A stretch of 64,000 nucleotides of DNA from Burkholderia sp. Ax-1724 (GCF_011752995.1 NZ_VWWL01000004.1:248001-312000); one strand, 5' to 3'; counted from the stretch's first letter, positions 40,871-50,592 are shown. The notes: generated by a model not told the origin, from the letters alone. A program made the numbers and translations.

Positions 40871-41266
40871 TCAATAGTGCAGATTCACCGAAGGCAAGCG
40901 CGTGCTCGGACGGCCGCTATCGTGGACAGTGGGCGAGGTGTCGAGCGGCGCGCTCATCTGATAGCGCGTGCCGAAATTCGAGTGCACGTTGATTTCGACC
41001 GGCTTGCCTTTGTCGCGGTATTCGGTGATTTCGGTGCCGTTCGGGCTGACTTCGTGGAAGCTCGGCGTGCGCGGAACGTTGATGTCGACCTTCGAGCTGA
41101 CCTCGGCGCCCGGACGGTTGATCTTGTCCAGGTCGGGCAGACCGGCCCGTTCATTGGCGGACTGGGGCGCGTCGGCGGGCGGCGGTTCGTCGACGGGCTG
41201 GGCAGCCATCGCGGCGTTGCCGAAGGCGAGGGCCAGCGCAACGGCGACGGGAAGGAGCGGCTTCAT
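40871..41266 (-). CDS. DUF2782 family secreted protein
   Basis: 131 residues with a signal peptide (MKPLLPVAVALALAFGNAAMA, cleavage after AMA). The body has the DUF2782 pattern NGTEITEYRDKGKPVEI followed by RYQMSAPLD. Function unknown. In pseudomonads the same family lies between thrB and polA, and here it lies between thrB and the polA region, a conserved neighbourhood. Transcribed towards thrB, 239 bases before its start. Confidence 0.85.
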   Translation of the reverse strand: MKPLLPVAVALALAFGNAAMAAQPVDEPPPADAPQSANERAGLPDLDKINRPGAEVSSKVDINVPRTPSFHEVSPNGTEITEYRDKGKPVEINVHSNFGTRYQMSAPLDTSPTVHDSGRPSTRLPSVNLHY

Positions 41267-41440
41267 GGTGATTCTCCGATGGGATGCGCCGATTCTAGCA
41301 AATCCGGCCTCGCGTACGGTCGCGAAGCCTTATTTTGCGCCGCTTTCGCGCGCCGCGCGCGAACCGTGCCGGGAACGCCGCGAGGCCATGTGGCGCGCGC
41401 GTGTTCCGTGGTAATGTCGTCTCATCAATAGGGGTGAACG

Positions 41441-42970
41441 ATGATGAACAACGATATCAATCAGCGCGCGCTGCAGACGCCCGCCAACAGCTTCCCGACC
41501 GAAGGCTTCGACGACGCGGCCGAGGCCGTCACCCGCCTCGCCGCGATCTACGAGGCGAACACGTCGTTTCTGCGCGATGCGTTCGCGCGTTATCGCCGCA
41601 ACGAACTGTTCGAGCGCCGCGTGCGCGCGTGCTATCCGTTCGTGCGCGTGCGCACCGAGGTCAACACGCACGTCGATTCGCGCCGCTCGTACGGCTTCGT
41701 CGCCGGGCCGGGCGTGTTCGAGACGACGGTCACGCGTCCCGATCTGTTCGGCGACTACTATCGCGAGCAGTTGCGCCTGCTCGCGAAGAACCATCATGTG
41801 CAGATCGAGGTCGGCGTGTCGGACCAGCCGATTCCGATTCACTTCGCGTTCGCCGAGGGCATTCACCTCGAAGGCGATCTGGACCGCGAGCGTCTGTTCC
41901 TGATGCGCGACATCTTCGACACGCCGGACCTCGCGCTGCTCGACGACCGCATCGTCAACGGCACGTACGAGCCGATGCCGGGCGAGCCGCATCCGCTCGC
42001 GCTTTTCACGGCGGCGCGCGTCGACTTCTCGCTGCATCGGCTGAAGCACTACACGGCGACCTCGCCGACGCACGTGCAGAACTACGTGCTGTACACGAAC
42101 TACCAGTTCTATATCGACGAGTTCGTCAAGTTAGGCCGCACGATGATGGCCCGTACCGACGACGAGCAACTGCGCGTCCATCGCAGCGAATACACGTCGT
42201 TCGTCGAGCCCGGCGACGTGATTACCTATAACGAGAATCTCGGCGAGCAGGCGCAGGAAGGCGCGCCGCCGCCGCGTCTGCCGCAGATGCCCGCGTATCA
42301 CCTGAAGCGCGCGGACGGCAGCGGCATCACGATGGTCAACATCGGGGTCGGGCCGTCGAATGCGAAGACCATTACCGATCACATCGCGGTGCTGCGTCCG
42401 CATGCGTGGATCATGCTCGGCCACTGCGCGGGTCTGCGCAACACGCAGCGTCTCGGCGACTACGTGCTCGCGCACGGCTATGTGCGCGAAGACCATGTGC
42501 TCGATGCCGATCTGCCGCTATGGGTGCCGATCCCGGCACTTGCCGAAGTGCAGGTCGCGCTCGAGCGCGCGGTCGCGCAGGTTACGCAGCTCGACGGCGT
42601 CGAGTTGAAGCGCGTGATGCGCACGGGCACGGTGGCGAGCGTCGACAACCGCAACTGGGAACTGCGCGATCATCGCGAGCCGGTGCAGCGGCTGTCGCAG
42701 AGCCGCGCGATCGCGCTCGACATGGAAAGCGCGACGATCGCCGCGAACGGCTTCCGCTTCCGCGTGCCTTACGGCACCTTGCTGTGCGTCTCGGACAAGC
42801 CCTTGCATGGCGAACTGAAGCTGCCCGGCATGGCGGATCAGTTCTATCGCGCGCAGGTCGATCAGCATTTGCAGATCGGCGTGATGGCGATGGAGATCTT
42901 GCGCACGAACGGGCTGCACCGCCTGCATAGCCGCAAGCTGCGCAGTTTCGCCGAGGTGGCGTTTCAGTAG
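41441..42970 (+). CDS. amn: AMP nucleosidase Amn
   Basis: 509-residue enzyme splitting AMP to adenine and ribose-5-phosphate, regulating adenylate pools. It has the Amn N-terminal regulatory domain (to about 200) and a C-terminal nucleoside-phosphorylase-like domain with MVNIGVGPSNAKTITDHIAVLRPHAWIMLGHCAGLR (core VGPSNAKTITDH) and DMESATIAANGFRFRVPYGTLL (core DMESATIAANG). The length and both domains match E. coli Amn. Two ATGs in tandem (41441 and 41444); GGGGTGA precedes the first. Confidence 0.95.
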   Translation: MMNNDINQRALQTPANSFPTEGFDDAAEAVTRLAAIYEANTSFLRDAFARYRRNELFERRVRACYPFVRVRTEVNTHVDSRRSYGFVAGPGVFETTVTRPDLFGDYYREQLRLLAKNHHVQIEVGVSDQPIPIHFAFAEGIHLEGDLDRERLFLMRDIFDTPDLALLDDRIVNGTYEPMPGEPHPLALFTAARVDFSLHRLKHYTATSPTHVQNYVLYTNYQFYIDEFVKLGRTMMARTDDEQLRVHRSEYTSFVEPGDVITYNENLGEQAQEGAPPPRLPQMPAYHLKRADGSGITMVNIGVGPSNAKTITDHIAVLRPHAWIMLGHCAGLRNTQRLGDYVLAHGYVREDHVLDADLPLWVPIPALAEVQVALERAVAQVTQLDGVELKRVMRTGTVASVDNRNWELRDHREPVQRLSQSRAIALDMESATIAANGFRFRVPYGTLLCVSDKPLHGELKLPGMADQFYRAQVDQHLQIGVMAMEILRTNGLHRLHSRKLRSFAEVAFQ

Positions 42971-42977
42971 GCCAAGG

Positions 42978-43004
42978 GCGAGCGGGTTGCGTCGGCCCGC
43001 TCGC
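42978..43004. terminator. Hairpin between convergent amn and chromate transporter genes
   Basis: GCGAGCGGG (42978-42986) and CCCGCTCGC (42996-43004) pair perfectly around a 9-base loop, 7 bases after the amn stop. No T-tract; a likely bidirectional transcription end. Confidence 0.55.
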
Positions 43005-43044
43005 GCTGCGTTAGCGTTGCCTCAGCCTCGCATCGCATCTGCCA

Positions 43045-43575
43045 TCACACCTGCCCGAAGCCGGTCAGCCCGATCAGGCTGCCGGCCGCCAGCAGCCAGA
43101 GCGGATGAATGCGCGTCTTCGTCGCCAGCACGGCGGTGAACGCGGTGATGGCCCATGCGATCGCGTTCGGGTTCGATGCTTTCGCGATCAGCGCCGCGCT
43201 GGCCGCGACGATGCCGGCCGTCACCGGCACGAGCCCGAGTTGCGCATAGCGCCGCCACGGGCGGTCCTTGAAGCGATCCCACGCATGTAGCGCGAGGACC
43301 GTTACGAGCGACGACGGTCCGAACTTCGCGATCGACGTCACGAGCATGCCGGCCCAGCCGGCCACATGCCAGCCGATCAGCGTCACGATCATCAGGTTCG
43401 GCCCCGGCGCGGCCTGCGCCAGCGCGAACAGCGCGCTGAATTCGCTGGCCGGCATCCAGTGATGCACCTCGACCACCTGCCGCTGCATTTCCGGAAGAAT
43501 CGTATTGCCGCCGCCGAATGCGAGCAGCGAAAGCTGGCTGAAGATGATGGCGAGAGAAACGAGCGTGTCGTTCAT
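43045..43575 (-). CDS. Chromate transporter, short-chain (second gene)
   Basis: 176-residue single-CHR-domain membrane protein, the partner of the following gene. Motif SLLAFGGGNTILPEMQRQVV and FALAQAAPGPNLMIVTLIG are typical CHR sequences (usually AQ-PGP and GGG-type). With the upstream gene it forms the heterodimeric short-chain CHR pair, which in characterised cases exports chromate. Start codon overlaps the partner's stop (ATGA). Confidence 0.88.
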   Translation of the reverse strand: MNDTLVSLAIIFSQLSLLAFGGGNTILPEMQRQVVEVHHWMPASEFSALFALAQAAPGPNLMIVTLIGWHVAGWAGMLVTSIAKFGPSSLVTVLALHAWDRFKDRPWRRYAQLGLVPVTAGIVAASAALIAKASNPNAIAWAITAFTAVLATKTRIHPLWLLAAGSLIGLTGFGQV

Positions 43576-44141
43576 CGTGCGTTCCTCGCTGCGAGATAGA
43601 TGCTGATCGGCGTGAGCACGAGCATTGTCGGCAGAAGCGGAACGCGCAGGATCGCAATCGCGATGAAGCCGAGTACCGCGATCAGCGCGGCCAGCGGCTG
43701 GTTGCGCAACGGCAGCACGATCTTGATCGCCATCGCGATCAGCAATCCCGAGGCCGCGGCCGCGAGTCCCGCGAACAGATGGCGCACGTGCGGATCGTTC
43801 TGCGTGTGCTCGTAAAGCACGCCGAGCCCGATCACGACGAGCGAGGGCCCGGCGATGAGTCCGAGCAGGCCCGCGAGCGCGCCGGGCACGCCGCGAAAGC
43901 GCATGCCGAGCGCGACCGCGAGATTGATGACGTTGCCGCCCGGCAGGAATTGACAGAGGCCGAGCAGATCGGTGAATTCGTCGGCGCTGAGCCAGCGGCG
44001 CTGTTCGACGATCGCGCGGCGCGCGAGCGGCAGGGCGCCGCCGAATGAAATCAGCCCGAGGCCGAGAAAGCCACCGAAGATTTCCCGCGATGTCGGCGTG
44101 GGCGCGAGCGCGGGTTCGGACGAGGTGAGTTCGTGGTTCAT
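43572..44141 (-). CDS. Chromate transporter, short-chain (first gene)
   Basis: 189-residue CHR-domain protein with about six hydrophobic segments and the motif LGLISFGGALPLARRAIVE, DLLGLCQFLPGGNVINLAVALG. The usual Q-PGP motif appears as QFLPGGN. The ATG is at 44141; an upstream in-frame extension lacks family similarity. Translationally coupled with the second gene. Confidence 0.88.
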   Translation of the reverse strand: MNHELTSSEPALAPTPTSREIFGGFLGLGLISFGGALPLARRAIVEQRRWLSADEFTDLLGLCQFLPGGNVINLAVALGMRFRGVPGALAGLLGLIAGPSLVVIGLGVLYEHTQNDPHVRHLFAGLAAAASGLLIAMAIKIVLPLRNQPLAALIAVLGFIAIAILRVPLLPTMLVLTPISIYLAARNAR

Positions 44142-44292
44142 ATCGCGAGGCTTCGAGTAGAAGCTCAGCAGGTTAGCGCCGAACCGGCGGCCCGCAAAAC
44201 GATTTTTACGCGAACGTGTCGTTCGCGCGCGAGAGCCGCCTATAACCCGCCCATAACCGTAAGCGCGCCGCAAACTGCCCTGCAAAACGAAA

Positions 44293-44316
44293 GCGGGCGG
44301 CCCGAAGGCCGCCCGC
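44293..44316 (-). terminator. Terminator of the LOG gene
   Basis: GCGGGCGGCC and GGCCGCCCGC form a 10-base stem; on the minus strand the loop is TTCG, and TTTCGTTTTG follows. A classic Rho-independent terminator 65 bases past the LOG stop. Confidence 0.85.
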
Positions 44317-44381
44317 CAGATGCGTGGCGATGCGCGTGATCTCACGCGCAAGGCTCAGGCTATTCGCGTGGCATCACGCGA

Positions 44382-45125
44382 TTACAGATAGAACATCCTG
44401 TCCTCATCCGACTTGGCCGGATGCGCCTCGCCTTCCTCGCGGTCTTCGTAGAACTTCAGCACCGCTTCGAGCACCTGGTCCGGATCGTCGATCACCTGCA
44501 TCAGATCGATGTCGGTCGGATTGATGAGGCCCATCGGGATCAGCGAGCTCTTGAACCACCCGAGCAGTCCTTCCCAGAACTCGGCGCCGACCAGGATGAT
44601 CGGCACGTGGCGCGACTTCTTGGTTTGAATCAGCGTGAGTACTTCGGCCAGTTCGTCGAGCGTGCCGAAGCCGCCCGGCATTACGATGACCGCGTCGGAG
44701 TTCTTCACGAACGTGACCTTGCGCGTGAAGAAGTGGCGAAAGCGCAGCGAGATGTCCTGCCATTGATTGCCCGACTGCTCGTGCGGCAACTCGATGTTCA
44801 GACCGACCGACGGCGCCTTGCCCGCATGTGCGCCCTTGTTGGCCGCTTCCATGATGCCGGGGCCGCCGCCGGAGATCACCGCGAAGCCTGCGTCCGACAG
44901 TTTGCGGGCGATCTGCGTGGTGAGTTTGTAGTAGGGCGAGTTCGGTTTGAGGCGTGCCGAACCGTAGATGCTGACTGCCGGGCGGATCTCCGAGAGGTAT
45001 TCGGTCGCCTCGATAAACTCTGCCATAATCGTGAACATCTGCCACGATGCGCGGGCTTTTTTGGCCGTTGCGCGCTCTTGATCTGCGAGCGATCGCAGAC
45101 TCGGAATCACTTTTCTCTTAGTCAT
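44382..45125 (-). CDS. LOG family protein (TIGR00730 type)
   Basis: 247-residue Rossmann-like protein of the lysine-decarboxylase-like/LOG superfamily. Signature motifs SGGGPGIMEAANKGA and PGGFGTLDELAEVL are intact. Members hydrolyse cytokinin-type or other nucleoside 5'-monophosphates (LOG/PpnN); the real substrate here is not known. Head-to-head with polA: only one base separates the start codons, so each gene's translation signals lie inside the other. Start MTKRKVIPSLRS is the family start. Confidence 0.93.
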   Translation of the reverse strand: MTKRKVIPSLRSLADQERATAKKARASWQMFTIMAEFIEATEYLSEIRPAVSIYGSARLKPNSPYYKLTTQIARKLSDAGFAVISGGGPGIMEAANKGAHAGKAPSVGLNIELPHEQSGNQWQDISLRFRHFFTRKVTFVKNSDAVIVMPGGFGTLDELAEVLTLIQTKKSRHVPIILVGAEFWEGLLGWFKSSLIPMGLINPTDIDLMQVIDDPDQVLEAVLKFYEDREEGEAHPAKSDEDRMFYL

Positions 45126-45126
45126 A

Positions 45127-47868
45127 ATGCCTGAAGAACGAAGCCTTGAAGGTAAGACCCTGCTGTTGGTCGACGGTTCGAGTTATCTGTACCGGGCCTA
45201 CCATGCGATGCCTGATCTGCGCGGTCCCGATGGTGGCCCGACCGGTGCGCTCTACGGGATCATCAACATGCTGCGGCGCATGCGCAAGGAAGTCACGGCA
45301 GAGTATAGCGCGTGCGTGTTCGACGCCAAGGGCAAAACGTTTCGCGACGACTGGTATCCCGACTACAAGGCGAACCGTCCGTCGATGCCCGATGATCTCT
45401 CGCGCCAGATCGAGCCGATTCACGTCGCGGTGCGCGCGCTCGGCTGGCCGCTGCTGATGATCGAAGGCGTCGAGGCCGACGACGTGATCGGCACGCTCTC
45501 CACCGCGGCGGAAAAGCTCGGCATGAACGTGATCGTCTCGACCGGCGACAAAGACCTCGCGCAACTCGTGTCGGAGCGCGTCACGCTCGTCAATACGATG
45601 ACCAACGAAACGCTCGATCGCGACGGCGTGGTTGCGAAGTTCGGCGTGCCGCCGGAGCGCATCGTCGACTATCTGTCGCTGATCGGCGACACAGTGGATA
45701 ACGTGCCGGGCGTCGAGAAGTGCGGCCCGAAAACGGCCGTCAAGTGGCTCACGCAATACGACTCGCTCGACGGCATCGTCGAGCATGCGAGCGAGATCAA
45801 GGGCGCGGTCGGCGACAATCTGCGCCGCGCGCTCGACTTCCTGCCGATGGCGCGCAAGCTCGTGACCGTCGAGCGTCATTGCGATCTGACCGGCCATCTC
45901 GCGTCGATCGAGGAAAGCTTGCCGAGCCTTCCCGAGTCGCGCGAAGAATTGCGCGACGTCTTCACGCGCCACGGCTTCAAGACGTGGCTGCGCGAAGTCG
46001 AAACCGCCGCCGCCGAAGAGGGGCCGGCAACCGACGCGCCGCCCGCGCTCGCGGTGGATCAGGAGCGCCACTACGACACCGTGCAGACGTGGGAGCAGTT
46101 CGACGCGTGGCTCGAAAAAATCGACGCGGCCGCACTGACTTCGTTCGATACCGAAACCACCTCGCTCGATCCGATGATCGCGCAGATCGTCGGCCTGTCG
46201 CTCTCGGTCGAAGCGGGCAGTGCGGCCTATGTGCCGCTCGCGCATCGCGGTCCCGACGCACCCGTGCAACTGCCGCGCGACGAAGTGCTCGCGAAGCTCA
46301 AGCCGTGGCTCGAAAGCGCGCAGCACAAGAAGGTCGGCCAGCATCTGAAGTACGACGAACAGGTGCTCGCGAACTACGGCATCGAAATGCGCGGCGTCGA
46401 GCACGACACGCTGCTCGAATCGTACGTGCTCGAATCGCATCGCACGCACGACATGGACAGTCTCGCGCTGCGTCATCTCGGCGTAAAGACGATCAAGTAC
46501 GAAGAGGTCGCGGGCAAGGGTGCGCAGCAGATCGGCTTCGACGAAGTCGCGCTCGAGCAGGCCGCCGAATACGCGGCCGAAGACGCCGACATCACCTTGC
46601 GTCTGCATCAGGCGATGTATCCGCAGATCGCCGCCGATAAATCGCTCGAACGCGTGTATCGCGAGATCGAGGTGCCGACCTCGCGCGTGCTGCGCAAGAT
46701 GGAGCGCACGGGCGTGCTGATCGACGCGGAGAAGCTGCGTCAGCAAAGCAGCGAGATCGCCACGCGGCTGATCGAACTCGAAGGCGAGGCGTACGAACTC
46801 GCGGGCGGCGAGTTCAACCTCGGTTCGCCGAAGCAGATCGGCCAGATCTTCTTCGAGAAGCTCGAGTTGCCGGTGGTCAAGAAGACGCCGAGCGGCGCGC
46901 CGTCCACCGACGAAGAAGTGTTGCAGAAGCTCGCTGAAGACTATCCGCTGCCGAAGATCCTGCTCGAACATCGCGGCCTCTCGAAGCTGAAGTCGACCTA
47001 TACCGACAAGCTGCCGCGCATGGTCAACCCGCAAACGGGCCGCGTGCACACCAACTATGCGCAGGCCGTCGCGGTGACGGGGCGGCTCGCATCGAACGAT
47101 CCGAACCTGCAGAATATTCCGGTGCGGACCGGCGAAGGCCGCCGCATCCGCGAGGCGTTTATCGCGCCGCCGGGCCACAAGCTCGTGTCCGCCGATTATT
47201 CGCAGATCGAATTGCGCATCATGGCGCACATCTCCGGCGACGAATCGCTGATGCGCGCGTTTTCGCAGGGTGAGGACATTCACCGCGCCACCGCCTCGGA
47301 AATCTTCGGCGTGACGCCGCTCGAAGTGTCGAGCGACCAGCGGCGCGTCGCGAAGGTCATCAACTTCGGCCTGATCTACGGCATGAGCGCGTTCGGCCTC
47401 GCGTCGAACCTCGGCATCACGCGCGACGCGGCCAAGATGTATATCGACCGCTACTTCGCGCGCTATCCGGGCGTCGCGCGCTACATGGACGAGACGCGCA
47501 CGAGCGCCAAGGCGAAGGGCTACGTCGAAACCGTGTTCGGTCGCCGCCTGTGGCTGCCCGAGATCAACGGCGGCAACGGTCCGCGCCGCCAGGCGGCCGA
47601 GCGTGCCGCGATCAATGCACCGATGCAGGGCACCGCCGCCGACCTCATCAAGATGTCGATGATCGCCGTGCAGAAGTGGATCGAAGACTCGAACATCGGC
47701 ACGCGCATGATTATGCAGGTACACGACGAACTGATTCTCGAAGTGCCCGACGCCGAGTTGTCCGAGGTCCGCAAACGTCTGCCCGAACTGATGTGCGGCG
47801 TCGCCGCGCTGAAGGTGCCGCTCGTGGCCGAGGTCGGCGCGGGCCTGAACTGGGAGGAAGCGCATTGA
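45127..47868 (+). CDS. polA: DNA polymerase I
   Basis: 913 residues. N-terminal 5'-3' exonuclease (LLVDGSSYLYRAYHAMPDLR, GVEADDVIG, STGDKDLAQLV; to about 300), middle 3'-5' exonuclease with active motif DTETTSLDPM (about 325) so proofreading appears intact, C-terminal polymerase with ADYSQIELRIMAHIS, NFGLIYGMSAFGL and MQVHDELILEV. Acts in Okazaki-fragment processing and repair. No ribosome binding site is obvious because the upstream bases are the LOG coding sequence. The start MPEERSLEGKTLLLVDG matches relatives. Confidence 0.98.
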   Translation: MPEERSLEGKTLLLVDGSSYLYRAYHAMPDLRGPDGGPTGALYGIINMLRRMRKEVTAEYSACVFDAKGKTFRDDWYPDYKANRPSMPDDLSRQIEPIHVAVRALGWPLLMIEGVEADDVIGTLSTAAEKLGMNVIVSTGDKDLAQLVSERVTLVNTMTNETLDRDGVVAKFGVPPERIVDYLSLIGDTVDNVPGVEKCGPKTAVKWLTQYDSLDGIVEHASEIKGAVGDNLRRALDFLPMARKLVTVERHCDLTGHLASIEESLPSLPESREELRDVFTRHGFKTWLREVETAAAEEGPATDAPPALAVDQERHYDTVQTWEQFDAWLEKIDAAALTSFDTETTSLDPMIAQIVGLSLSVEAGSAAYVPLAHRGPDAPVQLPRDEVLAKLKPWLESAQHKKVGQHLKYDEQVLANYGIEMRGVEHDTLLESYVLESHRTHDMDSLALRHLGVKTIKYEEVAGKGAQQIGFDEVALEQAAEYAAEDADITLRLHQAMYPQIAADKSLERVYREIEVPTSRVLRKMERTGVLIDAEKLRQQSSEIATRLIELEGEAYELAGGEFNLGSPKQIGQIFFEKLELPVVKKTPSGAPSTDEEVLQKLAEDYPLPKILLEHRGLSKLKSTYTDKLPRMVNPQTGRVHTNYAQAVAVTGRLASNDPNLQNIPVRTGEGRRIREAFIAPPGHKLVSADYSQIELRIMAHISGDESLMRAFSQGEDIHRATASEIFGVTPLEVSSDQRRVAKVINFGLIYGMSAFGLASNLGITRDAAKMYIDRYFARYPGVARYMDETRTSAKAKGYVETVFGRRLWLPEINGGNGPRRQAAERAAINAPMQGTAADLIKMSMIAVQKWIEDSNIGTRMIMQVHDELILEVPDAELSEVRKRLPELMCGVAALKVPLVAEVGAGLNWEEAH

Positions 47869-48036
47869 CATGCCTGTGACACAGGTACGATGAGTGCGCG
47901 ATAACGTCGTGCGCATGTCACACATGGGTTTTGGCGACTTGTGGCATCCCGTGAGGGTCGAGGACAATCGGGTCAGGACGGCGCATTCATGCGCAGCGTC
48001 GCGACAGATAATTCATCGGCTACACGGAGAAGTGCA

Positions 48037-49392
48037 ATGCATCGATTTATCGTCGTTGGCGGAGGTGCGGGCGGACTGGAACTGGCGACACGTCTGGGTG
48101 ATCGCTATGGCGCCGGCAAAAGAGGGAGCAGCGCGCGGGCCGTGGTCACGCTGGTCGACCGCAATCCGACGCATATCTGGAAGCCGCTGCTGCACGAGGT
48201 GGCGGCCGGCAGCATGGATCCGTTCACGCAGGAACTCGAATACGCGGCGCAGGCGCGCTGGCACGGCTTCGAGTTCCAGCAGGGCGAGCTGACCGGTCTC
48301 GACCGCGCGAACCGGCGCATCACGCTCGGCACCGTGCTCGACGACGACGGCGCCGAACTGCTGCCCGAACGCCAGCTCGAGTACGACACGCTGGTCATCG
48401 CGATCGGCAGTACCACGGCTTTCTTCGGCGTGAAGGGTGCGGCCGAATTCTCCCTCGCACTCGATACCGTCGGCCAGGCCGAGCGCTTCCGCAAGCGGCT
48501 GATCGCCGCGTGCATGCGCGCCGAGCATCAGGCGTACGAGCCCGTCGAGTCGCGGCCGGGGCCCGGCACCTCGACGTCGAGCGAGCCGCGCATCCAGGTG
48601 GCGATCGTCGGCGGCGGCGCGACCGGTGTCGAGTTGTCGGCGGAGTTGCGCAATACGGCGCAGGTGCTGTCCGCGTATGGCTTGCACAAGCTCGATCCGC
48701 GGCACGACGTCGGCATCGTGCTGATCGAGGCCGGGCCGCGCATTCTGCCCGCCTTGCAGGAGCGCGTTTCGACGGCCACCGCCGAATTGCTGACCAAGCT
48801 CGGCGTCAAGCTGATGATCGGCGAAACGGTGGCCGAGGTCGCGCCCGGCTATATCCGCACCGCGAGCGGGCACACCGTGCGCGCCGATCTGACCGTGTGG
48901 GCGGCGGGCATCAAGGCGCCGGCGGTGCTGAGCCAGCTCGACGGGCTACCGGTCAACCGGCTCGGCCAGCTCAACGTGCGCCGCACGCTGCAAACCGAAA
49001 TCGACGACAACATCTTCGCGCTCGGCGATTGCGCCGCCTGCCAGTGGCCCGGCAACGAGCGCAACGTGCCGCCGCGCGCGCAGGCCGCGCATCAGCAGGC
49101 GGCCTTTTTGCTGAAGGCGCTGGCGGCGCGGCTCGACAACAATCCGCTGCCGGAATTCACCTATCGCGATTTCGGTTCGCTCGTGTCGCTCGGCCACTTC
49201 AGCGCGGTCGGCAATCTGATGGGCGGGGTGATCGGCGGCAACATGCTGATCGAGGGGCTGTTCGCGCGCTTCATGTACATGTCGCTGTACCGGTTGCACA
49301 TCGCCGCGCTGCACGGCTATCCGCGCATGGTGCTCGACACCTTCGCGCATTGGCTGCGCCGTACCACGCTGCCGCGCGTCAAGCTGCACTGA
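48037..49392 (+). CDS. ndh: Type II NADH dehydrogenase (NDH-2)
   Basis: 451-residue peripheral flavoprotein that passes electrons from NADH to quinone without pumping protons. FAD motif VVGGGAGGLELA (residues 7-18), NAD motif VAIVGGGATGVELSAEL, the FAD-closing GDCAA segment (FALGDCAACQWPG) and a hydrophobic C-terminal part (GGVIGGNMLIEGLFARFMYMSLYRLH, core LFARFMYMSLY) typical of membrane-bound NDH-2. The ATG at 48037 follows GGAGAAG; an in-frame ATG 96 bases earlier is unlikely. Confidence 0.92.
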   Translation: MHRFIVVGGGAGGLELATRLGDRYGAGKRGSSARAVVTLVDRNPTHIWKPLLHEVAAGSMDPFTQELEYAAQARWHGFEFQQGELTGLDRANRRITLGTVLDDDGAELLPERQLEYDTLVIAIGSTTAFFGVKGAAEFSLALDTVGQAERFRKRLIAACMRAEHQAYEPVESRPGPGTSTSSEPRIQVAIVGGGATGVELSAELRNTAQVLSAYGLHKLDPRHDVGIVLIEAGPRILPALQERVSTATAELLTKLGVKLMIGETVAEVAPGYIRTASGHTVRADLTVWAAGIKAPAVLSQLDGLPVNRLGQLNVRRTLQTEIDDNIFALGDCAACQWPGNERNVPPRAQAAHQQAAFLLKALAARLDNNPLPEFTYRDFGSLVSLGHFSAVGNLMGGVIGGNMLIEGLFARFMYMSLYRLHIAALHGYPRMVLDTFAHWLRRTTLPRVKLH

Positions 49393-49494
49393 CGACTGCC
49401 CCGACGCGGGCGGACGTTCTCCTCAGTCGAATCTGCAACGGGATGCGCCCAGGGCGTATCCTGTTGCTTCCCACCCTTCATCGAGGAGCGCCGC

Positions 49495-50367
49495 ATGCTG
49501 AAACCCGAAGTCGACGCCCTGGTCCCGCACGTTCCCTTCAACCGGCGTACCTTCATCAAGACCGCGCTCGGCAGTGGTTTCGCGGCGGCCGTGCTGCCGG
49601 TCTCGGCGCAAACCATCCATACCGACAGCGACGGCCTCGAAGCCGGCGAAGTCGCGTTTCATTCGCAAGGCACGCTGATCCCGGCCTATCGCGCGCGGCC
49701 ATTGGGCAAGACGCATCTGCCGGTGATCCTTGTCGTGCATGAGATCTTCGGCGTGCACGAGCATATCGCCGACGTTTGCCGGCGCTTCGCGAAACAGGGC
49801 TATCTGGCGATCGCGCCGAACCTGTACGAGCGCGAGGGCGATCCGACCGTCTACACGAGCATGCAGCAACTCAACGAGCAACTGGTCAGCAAGGTGCCCG
49901 ACGAGCAGGTGCTGGCCGACCTCGACGCGGCCGCCGCGTGGGCCGGCGAGAACGGCGGCGACCTGAAGCGGCTCGGCGTGAACGGCTTCTGCTGGGGCGG
50001 GCGCATCGCGTGGCTGTATGCCGAGCACAATCCGCGCGTGAAGGCGGGCGTCGCCTGGTATGGCCGCGTGACCGGCGCGAAGAATGCGATGACGCCGGCC
50101 AATCCGCTCGATCTCGTCGCCGATCTGCATGCGCCGGTGCTCGGCCTGTATGGGCGCGAGGACCCGAGCATTCCGCAGGACACGCTCGCGCAGATGAAAC
50201 AGGCCATCGCGCAGGGTCCGCAGGCGGGGCGCGGTTCGCAGTTCGTCGTCTATGACGACGCGGGCCACGCGTTTTTCGCCGATTACCGGCCGAGCTACAG
50301 GAAGGCCGATGCCGAGGATGGCTGGCGTCGCACGCTCGTGTGGTTCAAGCAGCACGGGGTGATTTGA
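49495..50367 (+). CDS. Dienelactone hydrolase family protein, Tat-exported
   Basis: 290 residues. A twin-arginine signal (NRRTFIKTALG, about residues 16-26, with an Ala-rich hydrophobic core and SAQ) shows export. The hydrolase part has VHEIFG (Glu), the nucleophile C166 in GFCWGGR and the His in DAGHAFF, the dienelactone hydrolase triad. Family members open lactone or ester rings of aromatic-degradation intermediates; an exported version probably has another substrate. A strong bidirectional terminator follows. Confidence 0.9.
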   Translation: MLKPEVDALVPHVPFNRRTFIKTALGSGFAAAVLPVSAQTIHTDSDGLEAGEVAFHSQGTLIPAYRARPLGKTHLPVILVVHEIFGVHEHIADVCRRFAKQGYLAIAPNLYEREGDPTVYTSMQQLNEQLVSKVPDEQVLADLDAAAAWAGENGGDLKRLGVNGFCWGGRIAWLYAEHNPRVKAGVAWYGRVTGAKNAMTPANPLDLVADLHAPVLGLYGREDPSIPQDTLAQMKQAIAQGPQAGRGSQFVVYDDAGHAFFADYRPSYRKADAEDGWRRTLVWFKQHGVI

Positions 50368-50448
50368 GGCACATGGTGCTGTCAGGCGGTAACGACGGGG
50401 TTGGCGCAGTCCTCGTGCCTCGTTGATCCGATACGTCCGACGAAAAGG

Positions 50449-50486
50449 AAAAGGCCATGGCCGCGTTGAGACGGCAATGGCCTTTT
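50449..50486. terminator. Bidirectional terminator
   Basis: AAAAGGCCAT (50449-50458) pairs with ATGGCCTTTT (50477-50486), with T-tracts on both strands. It lies between the convergent dienelactone hydrolase and sulfurtransferase genes. Confidence 0.85.
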
Positions 50487-50592
50487 TAGTCGGCTTTCCT
50501 GGTAGGGCTAATGCATTGGACTAACGCGTGCCTCACTGTGGCTGCGCCCGCCCATCGCGGCTTGCTTGCCCGCAAGCTCGGCTCAGCTCAGC

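Noticed and set aside
45118..47967. A 949-codon open frame antisense to polA
   Set aside because: It is the mirror of a high-GC coding frame with codon-position bias; it has no domain I recognise and polA is certain.
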